A stretch of 64,000 nt of DNA from Cristatella mucedo (Eukaryota; Bryozoa; Phylactolaemata; Cristatellidae). Under the pieces are notes generated by a model that saw only the letters and a program-made list of their open reading frames with translations, was not told where the DNA came from and made no database searches. Positions within the stretch are counted from its first letter, which is position 1. Every line of letters starts with the position of its first letter. The stretch is from the NCBI GenBank assembly GCA_009760855.2, contig WPIO01000021.1, positions 3,446,501 through 3,510,500 on the forward strand, in the 5' to 3' direction. Position numbers and translations under genes: made by a program. This document shows positions 35,731 through 46,914 of this stretch, piece after piece.

Positions 35731-37735
35731 GTGGAGGAGTAGCATACAAAGCTTTTGGCAGAAAAGAAATAAATACTGCTGAGCTTCGATCCTAGATTAT
35801 TTCGGCATGCCAAGATTTCTTTGAGCGACGGGTTCGAACGGTACCTCGGATGTTTCCACCTGCAGCCAGCCATTGGGTCCACAACATTGGTGCTGTGCCC
35901 CTCGGCCTCGCTTTTTACACCTTCGGTGCTATTTTTGAGCCCTCCGTTCCTCGAGTGGAACCAAGAACATAATCTAACGGTGGAACTATCCTCAAAGTTG
36001 TGACATTGCAAGTACTGACGTTTGCTTGCACGTAATTCAAACAGAAGGGGCTCTTATAGTTGTTCTCTGCATCTCGTCCGGTCGACCGTGCGACTTGCAC
36101 GTAGCTGTGGTCTAACAGCAGCTTACTAGTTAAGCTGGCAGCTAAGGTGTGGGCAACTCAGGATGTACCTGCATAAGCACCACCCTGCTCAATGTGTTGG
36201 CATCACAATTCGTCTGCACAAGGCATATCTAGGATTAAGCCAATGGGATGTCTAGACCTTTCAAGTGAAGCCAAAAGAAGGAAGGCTGGAGGGAGTTAGC
36301 CCTGCTGCCTCCTGGCTGGGTTACCATCGCACCATCGCCTGAAACCGACTGTCGCGAGCTCTAGATGGATGTAATAGGTATACCTCTAGGAATTGTGTGA
36401 AGAGGTTGAGCTTTCACCTTGAGGGATTGACCCGAAGGGTAGCTGACTGAGGTGGGCAGCCTTCCAGCTCCTAGCTTCGTATGAGTGTTCATTGAGGCGA
36501 TAAGTCCATCATCAATTTTGCAGAGCAGACACGACTTGGTCGGTGTCATAGCCGGTAACGTCTAGAGTTATTTATGTGCCAGGGCTGACTTGGTTTGGGC
36601 TACCAGGCTGCCCGTGACCCTTCTCAGGCCTCAATCTGGCCTGCACACCACTTTAGCAAGGAGTTGCCTACGAGTTGCCCAGTTACCTGATTCCAGGCAA
36701 GGTCAAGGTTCGGCTTCCTTGAAAGGCTCTGCCCGCTTACCGAACTCCTGGCTATTCACCTCACTAGCATGCTCCTGCTGCCCAGGCAGTACGGCTGGCT
36801 CTAACTTGTGGACCACGACCGTGTGGCACTTTTTCTCTGCTTGGGTGGGGCTGCATGTAACCTGCATGTGGAGAGGTAAGTGGCGCAGCAGCCATTTGTG
36901 GTGGGATCTAGAGTGTCGTCTGCTTTGCCATCCTATTGTGTCTTGATGGAATCAGCACAGCCTTTGACTCAACTGCCTAGTCCCATTGACTGGCCCATTG
37001 ACAGTGGGCTGCACTGAATCACATGCTGCCCACCACTACTTCGGCCGCGAGGGCAGCAACACTGCAGCAAGTATGTCGGAACGAGCCACCGAGGTGCTGC
37101 CAGCTATTCCTCTCTCCTCCATAGGGTGAGGATTGTAAGCACGTGCCGGCTCAAGGCTTCTTGCACGACTATGTCAAGCCAAGGAAAGCTTGCAGCTGCA
37201 CCACTTACCACTTGCAGCTGCTGACTGCTGAAACTACAAGTATAGAATTGCAACAGATACGGCTTACTAGAAGACTGACCCTGCGCCCCAGAGGTCAAAC
37301 TTGACGTTAGCCACGACTGGCAGGGTTTCTGCTTGGCCAGCTCAGAGTAATCTGTCCAGCCCACCACTCCCATCCCATGCCGAGCCGAGCTTAAGCCAGT
37401 GGCAGGCTCTTAGTCAGCACATACTGCTCTGTGGTCTGACTACAGAACCAGAACCCCCCCCCCCGGCAGTTCTAGCCGGCAGAGATCACCTATATGTTTA
37501 TAGCCTCGTTAACAGTAATCGGATGGGCCACATGGCTGGAGTGATCTTTGGTGGCCATTTACGCAGAACCTTTTTCAACAGCTAATAATGAAGCTCCATG
37601 CTCCAGCAGCTCGAAGCAGTACTGCTTACATAGATACGGTCAAGATCAAGCCAAGTAGTGGCAGACCTTGACCTTGCTCAAGCTCGATCAAAGGGCTACT
37701 GGAGGAGCCTGCGAATGGCCAAGCCAAGCGAAATG
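35731..37735. other. No recognisable gene
   Basis: Only short open frames without recognised domains. A C12 run lies near 37457. Confidence 0.4.
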
Positions 37736-37765
37736 TCCCGTCAGGTCGATCCAAGAGGTCCATGA

Positions 37766-39181
37766 CCTTTCAAAAAAGCTGTAGTCAGGCCACTTCTCAA
37801 GAAAGCTACACTAGACCAAGAGAACTTAAGCAACTACCGCCCAGTCTCCCTTCTACCATTCCTATCAAAGACACTGGAACGGGTCGTGGTGGACCAGCTG
37901 AACTCGTATATCGAAACCTCACACCTTGCTAGTAAGTTCCAGTCTGGCTTTAGAGCTAATCACTCCACAGAGTCAGCATTGCTTCGGGTATACAACGACC
38001 TACTTAGGAATGCAGACATGGGTAGAGTGTCTCTTCTTGTTTTGCTCGATCTTTCGGCAGCTTTTGATACCATCGATCACAAAATACTTCTAGAGCGCCT
38101 CTCATCTCGCCTGGGCATCACTGGCACTGCTCTGCAGTGGTTCAGGTCCTATCTCAGTGGGAGACTCCAGAGTGTTGACGTGAATGGACAAAGATCATCT
38201 GAAGTACCTCTAAAATATGGAGTACCTCAGGGCTCTGTGCTAGGTCCGGTCCTTTTCACCGTTTATACTCTCCCTCTCGCTGATGTGACTGCCAAGCACA
38301 ATCTAGGCTTTCACTTCTATGCGGATGACACTCAGTTGTACCTTTGCTTTGATCCCTCCCAGCCTTCGAGCACCTCAAATTCTCTCAACTCACTTGCTGC
38401 ATGCATTGATGACATCCGATCATGGGTGGCAGCAAATTTTCTAAAACTAAACGATGATAAAACTAACTTACTAGTTATGGGCAAACCTAGTGTTATTCAG
38501 AAATTGGACAGGCTGACTTTCAAAATTGGCTCTGCCAGCATATCTCCAGTTGCATCAGCTCGAAATCTAGGTGTCATATTCCAAAGCGACCTCTCGTTAG
38601 ACGACCACATCAGCTCCACAGTCAAATCCACCTATTTTCAGCTTCATAACATTGCTAAAATTAGGGCTTGTTTAGATAAGGATACCACGTCCAAGTTGGT
38701 CCATGCATTCGTGACATCTCGTCTCGACTTCTGCAACTCACTGCTTACTGGCCTACCAGCATGTGTGATCAGGCGATTGCAGCTGGTGCAAAACTCTGCA
38801 GCTAGGCTTGTCTGTCGTGAGCGTCGCAGTTGCCACATTACTCCACTTCTCGCCGACCTGCACTGGTTACCAGTCAAGCAACGGATTGACTTCAAGGTTT
38901 TGTCGCTCACTTTTAGGTCTCTTCATTCTATGGCTCCAGCCTATCTTTCAGAGATACTACCCCATCAGGCAAAGCATCGTACCACTCGCTTTTCGGAATC
39001 CAACAGTCTAGAAATACCTCATACAAACTTTAAATCCTTTGGAGACCGTGCATTTAGCTCGTATGCTCCCACAGCCTGGAACTCCCTCCCGACCTGCATC
39101 AGAACATTCCCTGACCTGACCACATTTAAAAGAAACTTAAAAACATACCTATTTAGGACAGCATTTAGTGGGTCCTTGTGA
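37766..39181 (+). CDS. Reverse transcriptase of LINE family A, 5'-truncated open frame
   Basis: This frame of 471 codons has no true start because a TGA lies just upstream at 37763. It encodes the polymerase of a target-primed non-LTR retrotransposon. Visible in order: FKKAVVRPLLKK and NYRPVSLLPFLSKTLERV (residues about 1-40), FQSGFRANHSTESALLRVYN, motif A VLLDLSAAFDTIDHKIL with its catalytic Asp, GVPQGSVLGPVLFTVYTLPL, motif C FHFYADDTQLYL with the two catalytic Asp, LKLNDDKTNLLVMG, ARNLGVIFQSDLSLDDHI, LHWLPVKQRIDFKVLSLTF, and a C-terminal FGDRAFSSYAPTAWNSLP. All catalytic residues are intact, but the amino-terminal endonuclease is missing, so the copy cannot be autonomous as it stands. The family call (CR1/L2 group) comes from motif wording and the hairpin-plus-microsatellite tail. 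Confidence 0.9.
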   Translation, partial: PFKKAVVRPLLKKATLDQENLSNYRPVSLLPFLSKTLERVVVDQLNSYIETSHLASKFQSGFRANHSTESALLRVYNDLLRNADMGRVSLLVLLDLSAAFDTIDHKILLERLSSRLGITGTALQWFRSYLSGRLQSVDVNGQRSSEVPLKYGVPQGSVLGPVLFTVYTLPLADVTAKHNLGFHFYADDTQLYLCFDPSQPSSTSNSLNSLAACIDDIRSWVAANFLKLNDDKTNLLVMGKPSVIQKLDRLTFKIGSASISPVASARNLGVIFQSDLSLDDHISSTVKSTYFQLHNIAKIRACLDKDTTSKLVHAFVTSRLDFCNSLLTGLPACVIRRLQLVQNSAARLVCRERRSCHITPLLADLHWLPVKQRIDFKVLSLTFRSLHSMAPAYLSEILPHQAKHRTTRFSESNSLEIPHTNFKSFGDRAFSSYAPTAWNSLPTCIRTFPDLTTFKRNLKTYLFRTAFSGSL

Positions 39182-39348
39182 TTCGTCCTCGATGTGCTTA
39201 TGCGTGCTGACACTGTTCATGCTGCCACTAACCACATTTGCATGCTGACCCAGTGCATGTAACCCCTAACCATGTTATTCATTTTGTTTGTTTTTCAAGC
39301 ATGATTTTACTTACTATTCTATTGCGTATCACTTTGCAGCAAATGTAA

Positions 39349-39384
39349 AGCGCCTAGAAAGAGATTAAGTTCTCTGAGGGCGCT
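39349..39384 (+). other. 3' hairpin of LINE family A
   Basis: Outer stem AGCGCC with GGCGCT, inner stem AGAGA with TCTCT, loop TTAAGT, and an internal loop of TAGAA against GAG. In UnaL2-type LINEs, a 3' hairpin is recognised by the element's own reverse transcriptase; the same role is inferred here. The full motif recurs in the copy at 29.97 kb. Confidence 0.8.
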
Positions 39385-39549
39385 TTATCAAGTGCAATAT
39401 TGTTGTTATTATTATTATGACCTGATTGATGGCCCTTCCCTATATTTATGACTGCTTATGCATACTGGGACTCACATGCAAACATGTATGCATGCACACT
39501 CATGCGTTGGTATGTGCACGTCCATTCAAGGTGTCTCCTTTCCTTTTGC

Positions 39550-40118
39550 CTCTATTTGTCAATCTCTTTCTCTCGCTCTCTGTCTCCCTTCACTGTCGCT
39601 CTCCTGTCTCTCTCTGTCTCACTCGCACTATTTCTCTCACCTCTCTCTTACTCACTCTCTCTCCTCTCTCACTCACACTCAGTCTTTCTCCTCTCTTGCT
39701 CTCTCTCTCTCTCTCGTACTGTTTCTCTCACCTCTCTCTTTCTCACCCTCCTCTCTCCTGTCCTCTCTCCTCTCCTCTCTCTCTCTCTCTTTCTCTCGCA
39801 CTGTTGCTCTAATCTCTCTCTCACCGTCTCTCTTCTATCTCTCTCTCCCCTCTTTTCTCCCTCACTCAGTCTCTCTCTCACTCACAGTCTCGCTTCTCTC
39901 TTTCTCTCTCACACACTCTTTTCTCACCTCTCTCTCTCTCTCTCGCTCACTCTCTCCTTTCTCTCTCTCTCACTCACAGTTTTTCTCCTTTCTCTCTCTC
40001 TCTCTCTCTCATCTCTCTTCTCCTCTATCTCTCTCTTTCTCTCGCACTGTTTCTCTCACCTCTTTTTCTCTCACTCACAGTTTCTCTCCTCTCTTTTTTC
40101 TGTCGCACTGTTTCTTTC

Positions 40119-40151
<33 letters not shown>

Positions 40152-40268
40152 ATCTCTTCTCTCCTCCCTCTCTCTTCTCTCTCTCTCTCTCTCTTTCTCT
40201 CTTTTTCTCTCTCCTCTCTCTGCTTGCCTCCATCTGTCATGTCTCTCACAGTCTCTCTCTGACTCAGT
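39550..40268. repeat. Degenerate polypyrimidine tract of about 700 bases
   Basis: CTCTCT units interrupted by CACTCACAGT, CGCACTGTTTCTCTC and CACCTCTCT. The GCACTGTTTCTCTCACCTC-type phrase recurs several times, so this is a higher-order tandem, not a plain dinucleotide repeat. Long open frames of Leu/Ser/His/Pro are artefacts. Confidence 0.92.
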
Positions 40269-40309
40269 ATGTGTGTGTCTGTTGCATACAGTAGATCTCC
40301 ATTTTTAAA

Positions 40310-40440
40310 GCCATAAAGACTAAGTCAGTGCTACGTCAGAAAGTTTATCAAAGCACACTCAAAGCCTAAGCAGCTTTCGGTATGTATGCAGTAGCCATCA
40401 GCCTCCATGCTATGCAACAGGAAACAGTGAACTGCATAGC
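40310..40440 (-). mobile_element. LINE family B, 3' remnant
   Basis: CATAAAGACTAAG, CACACTCAAAGCCTAAGCAG, CTTTCGGTATGTATGCAGTA and GCCATC match the 3' untranslated segment at 4234-4310 and 57837-57920 (GCGCTCACAGCCTAAGTGGC, TTCCAATACGCATTCGGTAG). It is heavily diverged. Confidence 0.65.
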
Positions 40441-40477
40441 AAAGAAAGGAGGGCAGCCATGTCTGCCTATCTCAGTC

Positions 40478-40481
40478 TCTT

Positions 40482-40552
<71 letters not shown>
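40478..40552. repeat. Compound (CT)n-(AT)n microsatellite
   Basis: About 13 CT units run directly into about 24 AT units with one ATACAT interruption. Confidence 0.95.
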
Positions 40553-40710
40553 TTGTATATATTTATACATACACAGATATATCTACTTATTTTACTATCT
40601 GTCTGGTTCGTCTTGTCGTTTATAGGTCTATGTATCTCACTGTCTCTTACGTACATGTGCACATGCAGGCATGAGCATACACACGCTCACAAGCTCACTC
40701 TTTCTCTCCC

Positions 40711-40746
<36 letters not shown>

Positions 40747-40760
40747 GCGCGCACACACAC
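40711..40760. repeat. (CA)n microsatellite with CGCG interruption
   Basis: ACACAC units, then ACGCGCGCGC, then ACACACAC. The alternating purine-pyrimidine sequence is prone to Z-DNA. Confidence 0.93.
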
Positions 40761-40849
40761 ATGGGAATCACAACTCCAATGTAGGACATTTCAGTGTGTC
40801 TCTGCCGGTCTTCCCTCTCGAACAGCGGCCACAACTCGTTGCACAAGTT

Positions 40850-41685
40850 TGACTAATAGCTTCCTCTTCCTAATTATATTCTTCCTCCATATCCTCCTTC
40901 TCCTGCTTCTTCTCATCCTCTTCGGAATGTTGACTGATCGCCTGCAGCTGCATCCCAAAGCAGCAGTGATCCGGACAGCCTTCCATGTTTCACAAGCTCC
41001 GAAGGCACTAGCTAATTTTACTATTCGATGAAGCACTTGTCAGGTAACATCAAGCATGACACGGTCGGAGGCAGAAAAGGAAGCATGAAGTCAGCATATG
41101 CTGCTGACTGGGGAGGTAGGGGACACATCAGCCACGTGGGACAAAACGCTGGGTGCCTAAAACAGCAAATCGAAGGGTCTTCAAAATATGATATGTCAAA
41201 AAGTTGCTCCGAGAACAAATCTACCAAACTATCCACCGGCTCCAGCATTGACATGCATGTCTATTTGCTATGTCGCATGTCTATGCCAGGTCACTCAAGC
41301 TGCCTCAGCAAGTAAACCCAAATCAAGAGCTTTCCATAGAGGCCTTGGCCATTATGAAGGCCTTGACCATTAGGCTCTCCTACAGCCACCAACCGGTCTT
41401 CAGCACGTCATCAGTCACCAGGGCATGCAGCTGTCTCTTGAGGGAATCGGGCCTACTTTACTACCTATGGAGGCATTCAAATTAACTAGGCTTCACCACA
41501 GCTGATTGGCTTTTTCCAAGTACCAGATGCTCGTGCTATTGTGGTCAGCCAGGGCAGATGCCACTTCGTGGGGGTCACACCAACCTAGCTAGAGCTGCAG
41601 TAGAATTCTGTTGCTAGTTCTGGATCAATCAGTAATCTGATCCTGTGCTGCTGTCGCTCATGATGCTGCTGTTTCCCTAGGATTG
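40850..41685. other. No recognisable gene
   Basis: Contains a TCCTCCTTCTCCTGCTTCTTCTC-like pyrimidine patch near 40885 and short open frames only. Confidence 0.35.
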
Positions 41686-41689
41686 CCTG

Positions 41690-41690
41690 C

Positions 41691-41787
<97 letters not shown>
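41690..41787. repeat. (GCT)n array, about 30 pure units
   Basis: Uninterrupted after the first TTC variant, in contrast with the interrupted array at 26.2 kb. It reads poly-Ala or poly-Ser on the minus strand, with no flanking domain to support translation. Confidence 0.96.
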
Positions 41788-41788
<1 letters not shown>

Positions 41789-41789
41789 G

Positions 41790-42615
41790 ACTGGTCCTCC
41801 AGCCTCGACTGCAGGCGGTGCTCACGACCAGGGGATGGATGGAATGCACTGGAATGCGACCGACCACCTGTGGAGGCCCTCCTCAAAGGAGGCCTGGCAG
41901 GCTCCTCGAGTGCTTCGAGCAGGGGCATGCATGGCATCTTGGTCCTAGCCGATGGGTTTGCATCCTGGCATCAGGCTGGCAGCTAGGGTCACCTCCCCTA
42001 CAGTCCGTACCATAGCTCGTGACTGAGTCGCCTAGTGCAAGCATTCGAGAATCGAGGCAATGGCCGAGCAAGAATTGCTAAAAATTGCACAGCCCTTGCT
42101 ATCTGTGTGCTCCGACAGTCCAGCTGTCATGCCACTGGCAGCCCCAAAAGTCAGTGCCCACCCAATAAGCCGAAAGGCAGACGATCACAAGTCTCCGAGA
42201 AAGCCGAGTACTTTAGATGGCTCCCAAGAGCCTGCAGTTCAACTGCTTCGTGCTCGATCGCTCCGTACGTTCCCTTACGGCCAAAACGTCGGATCCAGCG
42301 GTTGCAGCGCTGCACTGTTGGTCTGCAAACGACACTTTGGCTCCCTTTTGCAGCGAGTAATCCTATGCAGCTCGAAAGGATGGCCGCATTAGCAATCTCG
42401 CTCCAGTCACGATCAACGTCTTTCGCCTCGGTCATCAGGCAACCATCTGCCTTCAGATTGAGATACCTGCCTCTGCATCTCCAAAAAACTGCTGAGGCTA
42501 AGCAGTTGTACTGCGAAGTGCTTGGGAGCAGTAGCTAGCGAAATGCTGTGCACTGAGGTCTGACTCGTTGAGCCCAGACTCGGTGGCTTGCCACAGCTCT
42601 CGAATCTCGAATTAA
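41790..42615. other. No recognisable gene
   Basis: Overlapping open frames near 42035-42540 on both strands, with no recognised domain. Confidence 0.35.
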
Positions 42616-42619
42616 GCCG

Positions 42620-42722
42620 CCTAGGCTGTAAGTGCGCTATATAAAACTCTCCGGCGTAACACCCACATGGTCTTTCTGACTTTGTGGAGTTACAGACGGA
42701 GATACATTAATTACATTACCTA
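42620..42722 (+). mobile_element. LINE family B, 3' terminus
   Basis: GCCGCCTAGGCTGTAAGTGC, GCTATATAAAACTCTCCGG, CACCCACATGGTCTTTCTGA, CTTTGTGGAGTTACAGACGG, AGATACATTAATTACATTAC. It is the reverse complement of the ends at 4.2 and 57.8 kb, a 5'-truncated insertion of about 100 bp. Confidence 0.85.
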
Positions 42723-42724
42723 GC

Positions 42725-44065
42725 AGACCTGCTCCTCATGGACCTCGGTGGCTGCAGTTCGAAACTCCAATTAGAAGCTTTTTCGCATCGATCTTATATT
42801 TATTCCTGCAGCCGATTCTGGCGTTTCTTCGCCGGCCCTCTTCTGTCAGCCGCCTGCTGCTTCCGTGCTTCGGAGCTTCTTAGCAATCATCCAGTGTCTA
42901 CTCTGCTTCTCGATTTCTCTTCCTTACTTGAGATGAGGGGTGTTAACCAGAAATTGCACGCCGAAAGCCAACTAGACTTCTCTACGGTGTACTTGCTTGA
43001 GCGATGACCACTTGTCTGCATGGCTTTGCAGTGGTACAGAGATACAAGCGTGCGAAATGAGGTCGAGTTTGAAATCGTATATGCGGCTACTAAAATACTA
43101 AAATAAAAGTGCTGAACACACACATGTGCAGACAAGCTCGAGACACCTGTTCATGCGTTGCTGCTGGACACCTAGAGGACGTCATTCGGGCTTCGGCAGA
43201 CTCGGTTTACGGTTGCTCCGAACCGACGGGTCGACTTGCTGTAGTTAATAACATCTTCTAGCTGTACAGTCACGAGGTATGAATGTGGCAATAAGTTTTC
43301 TTGAGAACTGATGCCTTCGAAAAGATTAGTTTTTGGGGCTGCTGCTATTGCTGGGCAGACTCCGAAGATGAAAGCAACATGTGCCCGGAAATGTTTCTTA
43401 ATAATAATGTTACAAGCATAAATAAGAATATAAGAAGCAGCGCTTGGTTGGGATTTTGCTTAAAATCAAGCATGGAGATAGTTTAATCAAGAAGTCATAA
43501 TTTGAAATTTGCTGAGGTCAGACCAGTGACTGCTTGAAAATGTCGAAGCCAATAAAGCAACCGCCATACCACAAGCCCACCACAGCAGCGGCGGAGCCAG
43601 GATTTGCATTTAGGGGGGCAAGACCTGCAAAATGTCTGCGCAGGGGACAAGACAATCGACATTTTCATGTACGCGGGCTACGCCAGCAATTATTGAAAGT
43701 TTGTAACTCCAAATCCTAGTGTTTATTCGACACGGACACAGCAGTGGCTTACCGAGCTAAATTAAGACATAACTTCATCGTTGGCGACGGTTGGTGAGCG
43801 TGCAGCTAATAGGCAGCGGTCCAGATCGCTACCCGAATGGGAAAGTGGGCTGTGCCTTAGCCATTTGTCTGGACGAATTAGTGCAGGGAATGAAATTAAT
43901 GAATGGGTGCAATGAATGAATGGACGTTTCTTTCCTAAGCGAGTCGTGGCAGTTTTGAAACCTATTGAAGCGTCGGTGTGCTACATCAGTCAGATTATGA
44001 CTGCCGAGATACGACTTTCGGTTCCTGATGTATAATTACTGGGCCACCGGTTATGTGATAACACT
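42725..44065. other. No recognisable gene
   Basis: Apart from the GGCGGAGCCAGGATT element at 43586-43670, nothing recognisable on either strand. Confidence 0.35.
43586..43670 (+). repeat. GGCGGAGCCAGGATT repeat, copy 1
   Basis: GCGGCGGAGCCAGGATTTGC is followed by GGGGGGCAAGACCTGC and GGGGACAAGACAA. The opening matches the segment at 63458, and the GGGGCAAG motif recurs there. It is probably an old DNA-transposon end, but the family is unassigned. Confidence 0.5.
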
Positions 44066-44070
44066 ACGAA

Positions 44071-44206
44071 AGGGCCTTGATAGCCTAGGATGTAATGTGC
44101 TCACTCTTCACGACCTAGATCGCGGGTTCGAATCCTACAGCGGGTGACCTATGTTGCCAACTGCAAGCTGCGGTGATAGCCGATAAGGCTCTTCTGCCGC
44201 TACTAG
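44071..44206 (+). mobile_element. tRNA-derived SINE
   Basis: TGATAGCCTAGGATGTAATG, GCTCACTCTTCACGACC, B box GGGTTCGAATCC, GCGGGTGACC, TTGCCAACTGCAAGCTGCGG, TGATAGCCGATAAGG and CTCTTCTGCCGCTA. The GGCTGTTAAATCAGCT end is missing. Confidence 0.85.
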
Positions 44207-44799
44207 AGCTCACTGCCAACGGACTCGCTTCGCAGAGTCGTAAACGTGTAACATGTGTCACTCCTGGAAGTGCTGGTTGCCATCTTGCCCGGTGACGGAA
44301 GGATGGTCGGACTTTCTTGCTTTAATTAGTAGGAATGAAAACAAGGCTATCAAACCAGTTAATACTTCGTTATACTAGACAACAGGATTTGACCGTGGGT
44401 AAGTGTTATCTCCTAATTGCCTAAGCCTCAGAAGTATAGAAAATGGACATCGTCCTCTAAAAACTTGACTTGTGCGACCCAGGACGGTGATTAACTTGAA
44501 ATTAACCCTTGTTGCGATAGAAATTCTGACAACTTCGATTCAGAAAGAACAGAAAACGAATCAAAACAGCCATGCATTTGCCCTGACGCCATACAAAAAT
44601 GACCACTCCACGGGATTCAGAAATGAGCAGATGTTCTAAATTTGGTGGCTATGCTGCAAATACCTGTCCTGAGGTAAAAGGCCCCTAAACATCACCATTT
44701 TCCATCATGCTTTCGTTTTACTATCCGTGGTAGCGATGCTTAAAGTCCAGTCAAAGCGCTCGTAAAAGCGCTCGAGTCGCTACTCGGAGAGTAAGCTCC

Positions 44800-45660
44800 C
44801 ATGCTCTCCTTGAACTGTTTAAGATGAGCATCGAGAATAGAGACTTTGAGAGTGACATTCTGCCTTCCCTTTTGGCATTATGACAGCGTGAAGCGGCTGC
44901 TCATAGTTTTAAACCTTGCGATTGCACAGAACTTTGCCTTAAACCACTGCGACGGATGTCCGTTTCAAGCCGCTTTGTCCGTCACGCCCAGCTTCTTGGC
45001 GAATTCGTCACACTCTATGATCTTCTTTATCTGCCGACCGACGAAGCTATCACATTTGCTCTTTGCCTCTGACACCTGATGGTAGACGTCTTAGAAGGGC
45101 TTGATAGCAGCCGGTTCGTAGTCTTGAGCTGTGACAAATGACTTGACGACGCTGACGTTGATGTACAGCGGTTACATCAGCAACTTCCGGGCGTTCGCCC
45201 GCAGATTACGCTTGATGTTCTTCCCTACAGAGAACTCGGTCCGCTGCGGCCAGACATTTTGATGCTCGTGCGCCTGTTAGTGTCCCGGCAGGTGATCCAA
45301 CAGGCAAAGAGAATAAGGAAACTGCGTAAAACCATCATAGAGCCTGATCTTGAATGACACCATTGCTTCCTGAGGAAACTTAAAAGAAGTTGGCGACTTC
45401 CCTCGACTGTCCTCTCACCTGCATCTATCACGCTTTCATACTTTCCTCCTTGAGCCTAGATTTTAGCAGCTAAGCATTAGACTTGGGAAGTCCACGGTCT
45501 CTTGTCAGATCGTCGAGGTCTGTCTGGTTGGAGAAATGTGGCTTTCTCTCTTCGGCAACTGCTTCAAACTGGAATCTGGAATATCTGCAATATCTTTCTC
45601 TCTGCATTACTTGTTGGTCTCTCCACACGATGTCCGATCTCTATCCGGACGGTAAGGACA
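44800..45660 (-). pseudogene. Decayed copy 3 of the uncharacterised repeat-gene family
   Basis: Minus-strand frames in order: VAEERKPHFSNQTDLDDLTR, GLPKSNA with LLKSRLKEE, WPQRTEFSVGKN, PLYIN, VYHQVSEAKSKCDSFVG, RQIKKIIECDEFAKKLG, VTDKAA, NVTLKVSILDAHLKQFKESM and GAYS. The order and wording match copies 1 and 2 (NQKDLDNLIR, PQRTEL, LNR, LAARLDRFRKNTGAY). The segment between LKSRL and PQRTEF is mostly lost. At least five stops and two frame breaks are present. The final GERFHQD motif is not preserved. Confidence 0.75.
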
Positions 45661-45664
45661 GGGA

Positions 45665-46800
45665 GCTTAGGGGCTGTTCGGTACTAATACGATGGATGAA
45701 GGCATGCGCTCAAACATGATGGGATGCGCGAACTTGTCAGTTCGACGCTTGGAAGAATGCACCAATCAGAAGTAGCAGTGGCTTGAGTGGCTTGTTGGCT
45801 CCCTCCAAATACTAGCGGCGGCAAAATTTTTGGCTCTCATTTTCCCCTGTATCAGCACGTAAACTTACCACAATTACACAAATTTACGAAAATGACATTT
45901 TACACCTTACCCAATGTTGTGTAAGAAATTTTAACAGCAGAAGAAAAGAATTTCCAAATGTCATTGCCCTGTCATGCCGGTAAATCTTGTGTAGAACAAT
46001 AGCTATTTTTTTTATTTTTTTTTGGCATACACGAGTAGCAAAAGAGACTCTGTCCGAGGACGAATAGACTTTAATCTGCTAGCTAGTCGAATACACGTTC
46101 AGGCGGCATAAACGTCAAAGTCGTGCAATACTCACCGGGTCGCACTCCTCTCGGCTTGTAGTCAGACAGAGTTGAGGCGTGCCCGAGACACTGTAGTTGG
46201 GCTTGAGCTGTATGCCGCGGCTTTTTCTGGACACTTGTAGTCCTCCGTAGCCGTCGAATAGTATGCTCTACGCTATGGATACGGACTTTCTGTATGGATC
46301 TAATAGTATGCAGAAGGATCGTATTACAACACTACTAATAGTATTCATACGCAGTGTGGATACGGACTCGCTGTACTGAGGGATAGGCACTCTTCATTGC
46401 TGCTGTTACGCTATCGGCATTAGCGTCCTTGCAGCGAGTATGGGTAGGCGCTGCACCTACAAGCTAGCCGCGCTTCCACAAAGGCTCGAGGGCTTCGCCC
46501 GCATTTGTCACCCGTCGGCAGCAAGGACCAAGCACCGCTACGAGCGCTGCGTCTGTGGCCTACGAAAATTTGAGCCGTTGATGCTGTTACGGGCACATTT
46601 GTATTACTATTTGTATATTGCTGTAAGCTGCTCCAAACTAGAACTGCTGCTCGACTGCTGAAGCGACGGTCGGTTCCCCTGATACTGATCAAGCAGCTTG
46701 GACCAAGCAAGATTGCGCCGCAGATGTTGTGTGCTGTACGAGTCGTGTACAAACCTCGCATTGTGCCTGATCTCAGCACATGTTTCGGCGACGCATGGTT
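45665..46800. other. No recognisable gene
   Basis: An imperfect repeat at about 46256-46375 has GGATACGGACT twice (GCTATGGATACGGACTTTC and GTGTGGATACGGACTCGC) and TAATAGTAT variants between. The function is unknown. Confidence 0.4.
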
Positions 46801-46909
46801 GGCTATCACCATTGCTGCAGTAGGCAATGCAAAATCTCTCACTGCAGGATTCCAACCCACGACCCCGGTCGAAGAGCAGGCACCTTGCCTCCAGGGCTAC
46901 CACGTCCTA
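46801..46909 (-). mobile_element. tRNA-derived SINE, head part
   Basis: On the minus strand: GGACGTGGTAGCCCTGGAG, GCTCTTCGACCGGGGTCGTG, B box GGGTTGGAATCC, GCATTGCCTACTGCAG and GGTGATAGCC. The 3' half (CTCTTCTGCC onward) is absent. Confidence 0.85.
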
Positions 46910-46914
46910 TAATT

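Larger units (their letters stand above)
37735..39419 (+). mobile_element. LINE family A (CR1/L2-like), best-preserved copy
   Basis: A 5'-truncated non-LTR retrotransposon. It contains an open reverse transcriptase frame (37766-39181), about 165 bases of 3' untranslated sequence, a two-stem hairpin (39349-39384) and a terminal ATT-type repeat. No endonuclease domain is present upstream; the similarity to the family fades before about 37735. I could not find target-site duplications. Confidence 0.92.

Noticed and set aside
42633-42645. Shared CGCTATATAAAA between the LINE B tail and the SINE body as evidence of a LINE-SINE partnership
   Set aside because: The match is only about 12 bases, AT-rich, and not at the 3' terminus of either element.
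44846-45719. Plus-strand frames in the 45-kb region
   Set aside because: The meaningful reading is on the minus strand, where the repeat-gene family motifs appear in order.
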